Source: Ruminococcus flavefaciens
Lineage (GTDB): Bacteria; Bacillota_A; Clostridia; Oscillospirales; Ruminococcaceae
NCBI GenBank assembly: GCA_004556875.1
Contig: SFFP01000089.1
Span: forward strand, 1-7,194
Direction: 5' to 3'
DNA: 7,194 nt
This document shows, in pieces, positions 1 through 5,030 of the stretch. Every line of letters starts with the position of its first letter. Positions within the stretch are counted from its first letter, which is position 1. The notes beneath the pieces are model-generated. The model made no database searches. It saw only the letters and a program-made list of their open reading frames with translations, and was not told where the DNA came from. The position numbers were made by a program, and so were the translations under genes.

Positions 1-1
1 A

Positions 2-742
2 CACTTCGCGATTGCTGCTGATAAAATCGGTGCAGGTCTTGAAGAACAGATAGAAGCGTTCAAGAAAGAGCACGATGACTTGAAAATAGTTGTTGTCGAT
101 GTAATGCAAATGGTGCGCAGCAATGTTGAGTCGAGTTATGGTGCTGAACTGATCGTACTCAAACAAGTCGCATACCGCTTAGGTATATGCATGCTGATGA
201 TACATCATATGCGAAAAGCTAAGGACGATAATCCGTTCAATATGATGACAGACAGCACAGGTATCGGCGGTGCTACTGATGGAAACTTTGCGCTCAAAGA
301 AACAAAGTGCGGCTCAGGAAAAGCAATCATGTATTGTCAGGGGCGTGACATTGAATACACTGAACTGCGAATGCATTTCGATACCGATGTCATGCGCTGG
401 ATTGTTGAGAACGAACCTGCGACGCAGAAGAGCCGCGACAATATTGTTCTCTCTGCTGTTTATCTTTTCATCAAGGAGCGAATCCACTTTGAAGGTACTG
501 CGACTGAGTTAGTTGCTGAACTCAAATCAGTTACCGATGAAGTGATATATCCGAATCGAGTTACAAGAGACTTGGTTCAGAATGGTTATGAACTCAGCAA
601 GTATGGAATTGATTTTAAGTACGAAAGAGTTCACAAAGGCCGCGTTATTATTCTTCACTACAACGGCGAGCGTGACAGTAGTGACGGTAGAAATGTTACC
701 GTCACGCAGGCACTCCCGGACAGCTCACAAAGCTCTATATAG
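2..742 (+). CDS. RepA-like AAA ATPase/replicative helicase, C-terminal part (5' end outside window)
   Basis: The frame is open from base 2 with no start, so this is the last 246 residues of a larger protein. Residues 29-33 (IVVVD) form a Walker B strand ending in Asp33. It is followed by IHHMRK (67-72) and a TDSTGIGGATD stretch (83-93), the pattern of RecA-fold hexameric helicases of the RepA/AAA_25 type; the Walker A loop must lie upstream. After about residue 115 there is a helical, winged-helix-like tail (KSRDNIVLSAVYLF, then a GTATELVAEL segment), which in such proteins tends to be a DNA or partner contact region (inference). The likely role is unwinding DNA at the element's origin during autonomous or transfer-coupled replication. 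The last codons are written in the 9-bp repeat cluster at 672-812. A TTG at base 80 is not the true start, since homology-like sequence continues before it. It is the first gene of the mobilization block. Confidence 0.8.
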   Translation, partial: HFAIAADKIGAGLEEQIEAFKKEHDDLKIVVVDVMQMVRSNVESSYGAELIVLKQVAYRLGICMLMIHHMRKAKDDNPFNMMTDSTGIGGATDGNFALKETKCGSGKAIMYCQGRDIEYTELRMHFDTDVMRWIVENEPATQKSRDNIVLSAVYLFIKERIHFEGTATELVAELKSVTDEVIYPNRVTRDLVQNGYELSKYGIDFKYERVHKGRVIILHYNGERDSSDGRNVTVTQALPDSSQSSI

Positions 743-812
743 CTTTATCTGCGGGGCGTGTCGGTAGGTTTCCGTGTCGGTAGAGTTACCGTCACGGCGG
801 AGTTACTGTTAC
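672..812. repeat. Cluster of seven 9-bp motifs (consensus GTGWCGGTA), iteron-like
   Basis: Plus-orientation copies: 672-680 (GTGACAGTA), 681-689 (GTGACGGTA), 758-766 and 774-782 (both GTGTCGGTA). Inverted copies: 697-705 and 787-795 (both TACCGTCAC) and a weaker one at 804-812 (TACTGTTAC). Copies 681-689 and 697-705 form a perfect 9-bp inverted repeat with a 7-nt loop. The 12-mer GTTACCGTCACG occurs twice, at 695-706 and 785-796. Several copies are 16-17 bp apart. Repeated sites beside a replicative helicase gene suggest binding sites for an initiator or a MobC/Rep regulator. The repeats are seen directly; the role is inferred. Confidence 0.7.
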
Positions 813-1069
813 GCACAAAAACGCCCATTTTTGCCGCCGATACAGAAATCGCGTAGTTATCCCACCCGTACCCACAAAAGCGGTTGTCGCGCGACGTGGA
901 GCGAGCGTGGCAGCATTGGCGTAGGGAGAAAACTACCGCTGACGGAGCAGTACGGGCGATGGAAGTATGAAATGCCAGCATCGCATTCGGCAGTCCGCCG
1001 AACGCTTGCTGGTCGGGGAGAACCCCGAACCCCCTCTCAAAAATCACACAAAGAAAGGAGCGTGATAAT
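743..1069. other. 327-bp non-coding control region between helicase and mobC
   Basis: No convincing gene lies here; open frames on both strands lack ribosome sites and have arginine/serine-rich shadow composition. It holds the second half of the 9-bp repeat cluster (758-812), a perfect 10-bp palindrome GTCGCGCGAC (886-895), a short GTAG/CTAC inverted repeat (921-936), the large hairpin and GC hairpin of the candidate oriT (975-1035), and the mobC ribosome site AAAGGAG (1054-1060). I see no clear -35/-10 promoter. The region probably combines origin, oriT and the mob promoter. Confidence 0.6.
975..1035 (+). other. Candidate origin of transfer (oriT): two adjacent hairpins upstream of mobC
   Basis: The outer stem CCAGCA (975-980) pairs with TGCTGG (1007-1012). 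Inside it GCATTCGGC (983-991) pairs with GCCGAACGC (997-1005) with one mismatch around a 5-nt loop. Immediately after, GGTCGGGG (1011-1018) pairs with CCCCGAACC (1023-1031) with one bulged A and a 4-nt loop, leading into a C-rich run that ends at 1034. MOBP-family systems place oriT, an inverted repeat followed by a nick site, directly before mobC/mobA, as here. The structure is visible; the oriT assignment is inferred from position, and the nick base cannot be fixed by eye. Confidence 0.5.
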
Positions 1070-1381
1070 ATGAGAAAACGCAATCGCACAATCACTATCC
1101 GCTGTACCGATGACGAGTATGAGCGGATACACAACAAGGCTCAGCGGAACAAGCTGTCTCTCAGCGACTTCGTTCTCAGATCGGCTATGGAGAAGAAAAT
1201 CATCGTAGCAGACGGACTGGATGAGGTCGCAAAGCAGCAGAAAGCTATCGGTCGGAACCTCAATCAGATTGCAATGCTTGCTCACGAAGGGCGGCTCCAC
1301 TCTGTCCGACTGGACGAGCTTATTGAACAGCACAGGGCAGTGACAACGGCAGTCTGCGACATAGCAAAGGCGGTGAAATGA
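1070..1381 (+). CDS. mobC: MobC-family relaxosome accessory protein
   Basis: This is a 103-residue basic protein. Residues 4-45 (RNRTITIRCTDDEYERI, then helical segments KLSLSDFVLRSAM) read as a ribbon-helix-helix DNA-binding domain. Residues 60-72 carry IGRNLNQIAMLA, the hallmark of the MobC family (G-N-L-NQIA). MobC proteins bind oriT as part of the relaxosome, help open the strands for the relaxase, and often repress their own promoter. The start is fixed by AAAGGAG at 1054-1060, nine bases before the ATG. The stop overlaps the next gene's start in an ATGA (1378-1381), so the two are translationally coupled. Length is normal for the family. The candidate oriT lies directly upstream, which supports the assignment. 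Confidence 0.88.
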   Translation: MRKRNRTITIRCTDDEYERIHNKAQRNKLSLSDFVLRSAMEKKIIVADGLDEVAKQQKAIGRNLNQIAMLAHEGRLHSVRLDELIEQHRAVTTAVCDIAKAVK

Positions 1382-2715
1382 TGCCGATAATTCATTTCAT
1401 CAACAACAAAACCCAGACCGCTGGCGGCATGAAGAATGTCCTCAACTATGTCAGCAGAAAGGAAAAGACAGTTTCCGAGGACAAGCGTTTCGTGACGGGA
1501 ATCAACTGTTCTCCCGAGACTGCCCTCGATGAAATGACTGCGACCAAGAACTTGTACCACAAGCCCGACGGTCGTCTGTACTATCATCTGGTGCAGAGCT
1601 TCCCGAGTGGGTATGAGGTCAAGCCTGAACTTGCACACAAAATTGCGGTGGAGCTTGCGGAGAAAGCCTTCAACAAATATGAAGTTGTAGTCGCAACTCA
1701 TATTGACAGGGAGCACATACATTCACATTTTGTGTTCAACTCTGTAAGCTTCGAGGACGGAAAGAAGTATCATTCCAACAAGGAAAGCGTTGAACAGCTG
1801 ATGAAACTCAGCGATGAGATCTGTCAGCGGTACGGAGTTCATGTGCTTGATACTCCCAAGAAGAAAATGAACAGGGACTACCTTTCCGACAGTGAGTACA
1901 GGTCAGCCAAGCGCGGCGAGAGTTTCAAATGGGAGCTGATGAATGTCATCAATCAGGTGATGAAACAGGCAAAGTCAAAGAAGCAGTTCTGCTATATGTT
2001 GAAACAGCAGGGCTACGATGTGCGGTGGGAGGATAACCGCAAATACATCACCTACACTTGTCCTAATGGAAGGAGATGCCGTGACAATAAGCTTCACGGT
2101 AAGAAGTACAGAAAGGAGAATATGGAATATGAATTCGAGACAAGAAGAATTGCAGCAGATGTACGACAAGGAATTGTCGGCAGCGGCGGACACTCAGCCG
2201 ACAGTGGTGGTGCTCGATTCCAACTGGAGAGCACTGATAGAATTGAACAAGCTGATGTCACAGGAGCAGCTGGAGATACTCACCAGACTCTCGGTGCTGG
2301 CGACGAAAGCCGAAACGGAACAGGTGCTGAAAACAGTGCGCTCCGAGCAGAGAGATACCATAGCGACCTGTCGGGAGCTGCTGAATCAAGCAGAAGAACT
2401 GTCGGAAACAGCGACGGCTCAACTGGAGAAAGCAACAGCCGACCTGTCATCACAGGCTGGGAAGCTGAACGAAGAATATGGCTTGAAGCTGAAAGAGCTC
2501 GACGAATACAAGCACAGGCTCAGATTGAAGGCAGCCAAGTGGATAGTGATCTCACAGTCAGTATTGATAGCGTTGTCGGCGGCGTTACAGCTGTGGCTTC
2601 GCTGATAGAGGACGAGCCTGCCGAGGATACCGAGTACGCTCGGGAGCACACCGACAGCAAAGCACTCGCAGAAGAACGTGAGCGAAAGGAAGCTCTCGGA
2701 ATACACATGGGATAG
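1378..2715 (+). CDS. mobA: MOBP-type relaxase (mobilization nuclease, MobA-like)
   Basis: This is a 445-residue DNA relaxase that nicks oriT and stays bound to the transferred strand. The N-terminal relaxase domain (about 1-200) has the candidate catalytic Tyr24 in LNYVSRK (motif I), YYHLVQSF at 68-75, and the metal-binding three-histidine motif HIDREHIHSH (His108, His113, His115 and His117; Asp110). This pattern matches the Relaxase/MobA-VirD2 family. The segment 195-245 (KSKKQFCYMLKQQGYDVRW...) is also typical. From about residue 251 to 409 the protein turns Gly/Ser/Glu-rich and looks disordered, because the DNA also encodes a second protein in another frame (2129-2605). The last 35 residues are acidic and charged. 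The start at 1378 overlaps mobC; a second ATG follows at 1381. No primase or helicase domain is fused to it. Confidence 0.9.
   Translation: MMPIIHFINNKTQTAGGMKNVLNYVSRKEKTVSEDKRFVTGINCSPETALDEMTATKNLYHKPDGRLYYHLVQSFPSGYEVKPELAHKIAVELAEKAFNKYEVVVATHIDREHIHSHFVFNSVSFEDGKKYHSNKESVEQLMKLSDEICQRYGVHVLDTPKKKMNRDYLSDSEYRSAKRGESFKWELMNVINQVMKQAKSKKQFCYMLKQQGYDVRWEDNRKYITYTCPNGRRCRDNKLHGKKYRKENMEYEFETRRIAADVRQGIVGSGGHSADSGGARFQLESTDRIEQADVTGAAGDTHQTLGAGDESRNGTGAENSALRAERYHSDLSGAAESSRRTVGNSDGSTGESNSRPVITGWEAERRIWLEAERARRIQAQAQIEGSQVDSDLTVSIDSVVGGVTAVASLIEDEPAEDTEYAREHTDSKALAEERERKEALGIHMG
2112..2118 (+). promoter_or_regulatory. Internal ribosome binding site inside the relaxase gene
   Basis: AAAGGAG lies ten bases before the ATG at 2129, in the frame of the nested gene. 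A second ATG at 2122 is in the relaxase frame and is simply an internal Met codon. A perfect ribosome site in the middle of a coding sequence, at the right distance from the only long alternative frame, is the main sign that the nested gene is translated. Confidence 0.65.
2129..2605 (+). CDS. MobB-like coiled-coil membrane protein nested in the relaxase gene (different frame)
   Basis: This 158-residue protein lies wholly inside the relaxase gene, one base out of its frame. It starts at ATG 2129 behind AAAGGAG. The N-terminus is short and polar (MNSRQEELQQMYDKEL); residues about 30-135 are heptad-rich and highly charged (for example LLNQAEELSETATAQLEK), a probable coiled coil. Residues 138-157 (WIVISQSVLIALSAALQLWL) form one hydrophobic segment at the very C-terminus, a tail anchor. 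This matches the architecture of MobB of RSF1010, also nested in mobA in another frame, and of MbeB/MbeD nested in ColE1 mbeA. Those partners stabilize the relaxosome and help it meet the membrane channel. In the overlap the relaxase itself is low-complexity, suggesting this frame is the constrained one. Homology to MobB is not shown; the similarity is in layout and architecture. Confidence 0.72.
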   Translation: MNSRQEELQQMYDKELSAAADTQPTVVVLDSNWRALIELNKLMSQEQLEILTRLSVLATKAETEQVLKTVRSEQRDTIATCRELLNQAEELSETATAQLEKATADLSSQAGKLNEEYGLKLKELDEYKHRLRLKAAKWIVISQSVLIALSAALQLWLR

Positions 2716-2804
2716 TCCTGTGAGGTGTGCTTTGTTTCAACATCCGGTTTTCGTCAGGTCTGATGAATGGATTTCGACAGTGAGCTGTGGGATGATTGTT
2801 GGTC

Positions 2805-2813
2805 AGGAGGTGA
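2805..2813 (+). promoter_or_regulatory. Ribosome binding site setting the start at 2822
   Basis: AGGAGGTGA, a near-perfect anti-16S match, lies eight to eleven bases before ATG 2822. The same frame is open back to 2678, but that earlier start overlaps the relaxase and has no ribosome site, so 2822 is preferred. Confidence 0.7.
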
Positions 2814-2821
2814 CCACGGCG

Positions 2822-3100
2822 ATGAAGTTGCAGGATCTATACTACGGAAACGTCATACCGTGTCAGCACGATGTCAGGAAGGACTCCGACTATGCAAAAC
2901 GAAGTCTGGAGCACCTCGAGATGTGCGACAGACTGGAGAAACGGCTGTCGGCTGACGATAAGAAGCTACTCAACAACATAACGGATATGCAGGGAATGCT
3001 GTCCGAGACAATGGTAGCGGAGAGCTACATACAAGGCTTCCGCGACTGCGCTGAACTGATTATTGACGTGCTGTTCGGCGGAAGCGAGAACCTGAAATAA
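2822..3100 (+). CDS. Small DUF6809-like protein of unknown function
   Basis: This is a 92-residue soluble protein. It opens with MKLQDLYYGNVIPCQ, has a charged central helix (about 22-50), and ends with YIQGFRDCAELIIDVLFGG (69-87). The pattern LYxGxIxP near the N-terminus plus a C-terminal GFxxGxxLxxE-like helix is that of DUF6809, small proteins frequent beside mob genes and recombinases in clostridial mobile elements; here the usual second Gly is Asp/Cys, so the match is imperfect. No catalytic motif is visible. It follows the relaxase by 106 bp, has its own strong ribosome site, and is the last gene before a strong terminator, so it probably belongs to the mob transcript. I assign no function; the family name is from memory of the pattern. 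Confidence 0.7.
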   Translation: MKLQDLYYGNVIPCQHDVRKDSDYAKRSLEHLEMCDRLEKRLSADDKKLLNNITDMQGMLSETMVAESYIQGFRDCAELIIDVLFGGSENLK

Positions 3101-3120
3101 AATCATAACAATCAAAATAG

Positions 3121-3156
3121 AAAGGGTACGGACAGAGCCGTACCCTTTAATTTTTT
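3121..3156 (+). terminator. Strong intrinsic terminator after the mob block
   Basis: AAAGGGTACGG (3121-3131) pairs perfectly over 11 bp with CCGTACCCTTT (3138-3148) around a 6-nt loop, followed by AA and six T's (3151-3156). It lies 20 bp after the DUF6809-like gene and separates the mob transcript from the recombinase block. Confidence 0.92.
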
Positions 3157-3168
3157 AGTAAAGGAAAG

Positions 3169-3318
3169 ATGAAAATGAACAATTCAAATCACATAGGAAA
3201 CACAAGCGAGAGATATATAAGGAGCGTGATATATTGGGAAGAACTATTAAAGAACCGCAAATCAGAAACATCAATGTCAGATTCAATGGAGACACGCAGG
3301 GCTTCGACTTGTTCATAA
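3169..3318 (+). CDS. Possible 49-residue peptide, overlapping the next small gene
   Basis: ATG 3169 opens a 49-codon frame just after the terminator, behind an AAAGGAAAG stretch that is too close to be an ideal ribosome site. The N-terminal half (NHIGNTSERYIRSVIYWEELL, about residues 6-27) looks like a real polar/amphipathic peptide; the rest is Ser/Thr/Arg-rich and looks like shadow sequence. It overlaps the start of the 3234 gene in another frame. It may be a leader peptide that opens the downstream ribosome site, or the front end of a gene now split by a frameshift near 3234, or chance. Nothing identifies a function. Confidence 0.25.
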   Translation: MKMNNSNHIGNTSERYIRSVIYWEELLKNRKSETSMSDSMETRRASTCS

Positions 3319-3431
3319 AATCGCTGCTGAGCGACTATCTTCATTCGGGTGATATAGACAAATGTCCACTGACAGATGTTGTTGATAAGGTCGAAATTTC
3401 GGAAACTAACGAGAAATCAGTAGACTTCTGA
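3234..3431 (+). CDS. Small hypothetical protein with TTG start
   Basis: This is a 65-residue protein starting at TTG 3234 behind AAGGAG (3219-3224), nine bases upstream. That spacing and the sequence AAGGAGCGTGATA are almost the same as before mobC, which supports the rare start. The product has a basic N-terminus (GRTIKEPQIR), a short strand-like stretch NINVRFNGD, a helix with FDLFIKSLLSDYL, and an acidic Thr/Glu-rich end. The strand-then-helix build recalls tiny proteins encoded beside serine recombinases in Tn1549-type elements (the TnpW group), but I see no firm match. It sits 73 bp before the recombinase start and may be co-transcribed with it. Function unknown. Confidence 0.5.
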   Translation: MGRTIKEPQIRNINVRFNGDTQGFDLFIKSLLSDYLHSGDIDKCPLTDVVDKVEISETNEKSVDF

Positions 3432-3451
3432 GTAGGTCTGTGGTATGGTGT

Positions 3452-3479
3452 GTCGTAGCACCAAACGAGGTGCTGCGAC
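3452..3479 (+). promoter_or_regulatory. Hairpin in the leader of the recombinase gene
   Basis: GTCGTAGCACC (3452-3462) pairs with GGTGCTGCGAC (3469-3479) over 11 bp with one G-T pair and a 6-nt loop. No T run follows on either strand, so it is not an ordinary terminator. It ends 13 bases before the recombinase ribosome site GGAGGT (3493-3498). It could affect mRNA stability or translation, or be a recombinase-related DNA site; the role is unknown. Confidence 0.45.
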
Positions 3480-3504
3480 TGCCAAAACGAATGGAGGTAT
3501 AAAA

Positions 3505-4461
3505 ATGAAAGCATGGTTATATTACAGACTGTCCCGAGATGAGGACGCAGAGATGAACAGTCTTCAGAATCAGCGCCAGATACTCGTGGACTATGCAGAG
3601 CAGAACGGATACGAAATAATAGGCGAGAGCTTCGACGACAACGTATCAGGTATGACATTTGAACGAAAGGGCCTTCATCAGATAGAGCTTGCAGTGGAGG
3701 ACGGAAAGATTGATATACTGTTTGTCAAAGACCTGTCCCGACTTGGCAGGCACCGTACTCGCACAGCATTGTTCATCGACTATCTGCGAGAGAACAATGT
3801 TCGAGTATATTCCGTGACCGAGGGAATCGACTCATCAAACGAGAATGACGATATGATAATCGGATTCAAGCAGCTCGTCAATGATTTCTACGCCAAGGAC
3901 ATTGGCAAGAAGGTACGCGCAGGCATACGACAGAAGCAGAAAACCACCGGCATAATCGAGACTCTGCCGATGGGGTATATAAAAGATAAGAATACTGATA
4001 TGATAACAATTGATGAGGAGACTGCATGGATAGTCCGGGAGGTTTTCCGCTTGTACATAGACGGATACGGTCTGACAACCATAGCAAAGAAGATGAACGC
4101 GGACGGAATTAAGTCACCTGACTATTACTTCAACCGAAAGCTGAGCGACCATAAGCCTGACATCTCCCAGAAATATCTGTGGGTTCAGACTACAGTGAAG
4201 CGCATGCTGACTAATGAGCTTTATCACGGAACACTTGTTAATCACAAGACGGTCAGCTCAAAGATATACAAAACTATAACAGCCGTGCCTGATGATGAGC
4301 AGTATCGTCATGATAATTACTGCGAGCCTATAATTGATGAAACTACATGGAAACAGGCACAGTTCATGCTGGAACAGAGGTCGAAGATAAATCCACGCTC
4401 GCAGTGCGGACGTAACATTATACAAAAAAATAGTCAAGGACTGGCTGAAAAAGAAGCCTAA
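3505..4461 (+). CDS. Large serine recombinase, N-terminal 318 residues (frame broken)
   Basis: Start ATG 3505 is set by GGAGGT at 3493-3498. The resolvase domain (about 1-150) has YYRLSRDED with catalytic Ser10 and Arg8, NQRQIL at 22-27, DDNVSGMTFER at 44-54 and KDLSRLGR at 75-82 (Arg79, Arg82). The recombinase domain (about 160-285) includes LPMGYIKD, a VREVFRLYIDGYGLTTIAKKM helix and the KRMLTNELYHGTLVNHK segment. These enzymes excise and integrate mobile elements by 2-bp staggered breaks. After FMLEQRSKINPRSQCGRN the frame reads through an A7 run (4424-4430) into 11 odd codons and stops; the rest of the protein continues one base out of frame (next entry). The zinc ribbon (C-X2-C...C-X4-C) that normally follows the recombinase domain is missing. 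Probably an inactive or impaired integrase unless slippage at A7 restores the frame. Confidence 0.85.
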   Translation: MKAWLYYRLSRDEDAEMNSLQNQRQILVDYAEQNGYEIIGESFDDNVSGMTFERKGLHQIELAVEDGKIDILFVKDLSRLGRHRTRTALFIDYLRENNVRVYSVTEGIDSSNENDDMIIGFKQLVNDFYAKDIGKKVRAGIRQKQKTTGIIETLPMGYIKDKNTDMITIDEETAWIVREVFRLYIDGYGLTTIAKKMNADGIKSPDYYFNRKLSDHKPDISQKYLWVQTTVKRMLTNELYHGTLVNHKTVSSKIYKTITAVPDDEQYRHDNYCEPIIDETTWKQAQFMLEQRSKINPRSQCGRNIIQKNSQGLAEKEA

Positions 4462-4861
4462 GTTTGACAGGGAGATAAACACTCACACAGAACGTATAAA
4501 GCAATGCCGCGATGAGATCGAGCAGCTCATCATAGAGCGTATCAATGATCGTGACCATGCTAAGATCTACAATGATATGATTGAAAAGCGTGAAGCTGAG
4601 ATACGCTCACTTGAAAAGAAGATAGCAGACCTTCGGCATTATGATGAGGTATGCAAGAAGCGCCGTGAAAAACTGAAGAATACTTCGGAACTGATAGAGA
4701 CTATACTTGCAGACGGACATATCTCAAACGTCAACCTGAGAATGCTTGTCCGTCAGGTCACAGTTCACCAGAACGAGGACAAGTCTATCGACATAAGCTT
4801 CGATATGAACGGCGCGTTCAATTACAACATAATGGAAGATGTTACAGATGAGATACTTTGA
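4424..4861 (+). pseudogene. Detached C-terminal coiled-coil part of the serine recombinase
   Basis: In the +1 frame relative to the preceding fragment, an open stretch follows the A7 run. It encodes KDWLKKKPKFDREI, a long charged coiled coil (including EKREAEIRSLEKKIADL) and a final domain with ILADGHISNVNLRMLVRQVTVH and a beta-like SIDISFDMNGAF. This is the usual end of large serine recombinases: a coiled-coil arm followed by the 'Ile-x-Val' strand region. Removing one A from the A7 run would join both parts into a single protein of about 450 residues, short for this family (commonly 500-550), because the zinc ribbon is absent. An ATG at 4577 exists in this frame, but no good ribosome site precedes it, so separate translation is doubtful. 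The stop at 4859-4861 lies four bases before the terminator of the tRNA fragment. Confidence 0.75.
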
Positions 4862-4864
4862 TAC

Positions 4865-4894
4865 AAAAAAGGCGCCTCACATTATGTGAGGCGC
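4865..4894 (-). terminator. Intrinsic terminator (minus strand) behind the tRNA-Leu fragment
   Basis: GCGCCTCAC (4872-4880) and GTGAGGCGC (4886-4894) pair perfectly over 9 bp with a 5-nt loop. On the minus strand the hairpin runs into six T's (the A run at 4865-4870). It starts directly after the CCA end of the tRNA fragment, so it is the tRNA gene's own terminator. It may now also end the methyltransferase/ATPase transcript. On the plus strand there is no T run, so it would not efficiently end recombinase transcription. Confidence 0.85.
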
Positions 4895-4949
4895 TGGTGC
4901 GGATAACAGGACTTGAACCTGCATGAACTTGCGTTCATATGGACCTGAG
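4895..4949 (-). tRNA. 3' fragment of a tRNA-Leu gene (pseudo), probable attachment-site remnant
   Basis: Read on the minus strand, 4949 to 4895 gives an anticodon loop CTCAGGT (anticodon CAG, Leu), the 3' side of the anticodon stem, a class II variable arm (TGAAC/GTTCA around GCAA, 4924-4937), a T arm with loop TTCAAGT (4911-4917) and a 5-bp stem, the 3' acceptor strand TATCCGC, discriminator A73 and encoded CCA. The long variable arm, A73 and CAG anticodon all fit Leu. The 5' half is absent: the sequence before the loop (TCACC) cannot pair with CCATA, and no GCGGATA acceptor strand follows. A tRNA 3' end cut off at the anticodon loop is the classic leftover of integration into a tRNA gene. 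Confidence 0.85.
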
Positions 4950-5030
4950 GGTGAGGCAATGTTAGTGTAGCTTTTACTCAATACCATATACCTCGGAATG
5001 GAAAATTGTAGATATATGAGGTCAGTATAT

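Noticed and set aside
886..895. Perfect palindrome GTCGCGCGAC as an independent operator
   Set aside because: Only 10 bp, single copy, no supporting context; mentioned only within the intergenic description.
745..1137. Open frames on both strands across the helicase-mobC gap (745-1137 minus, 774-1073 plus)
   Set aside because: No ribosome sites, biased Arg/Ser composition, and they cover the hairpins and repeats that better explain the region.
1282..1722. 146-codon minus-strand frame over the mobC/relaxase junction
   Set aside because: Antisense shadow of two clearly identified genes; no ribosome site and no recognizable domain.
2018..2128. Longer start for the nested gene (ATG 2018)
   Set aside because: It lacks a ribosome site and would add 37 residues of out-of-character sequence; ATG 2129 has a perfect one.
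2678..2821. Longer start for the DUF6809-like gene
   Set aside because: It overlaps the relaxase end, lacks a ribosome site, and the family-like sequence begins at MKLQDLYYG (2822).
3445..3504. ATG 3445 as recombinase start
   Set aside because: It would translate through the leader hairpin; ATG 3505 has GGAGGT at ideal spacing and begins with the normal recombinase N-terminus.
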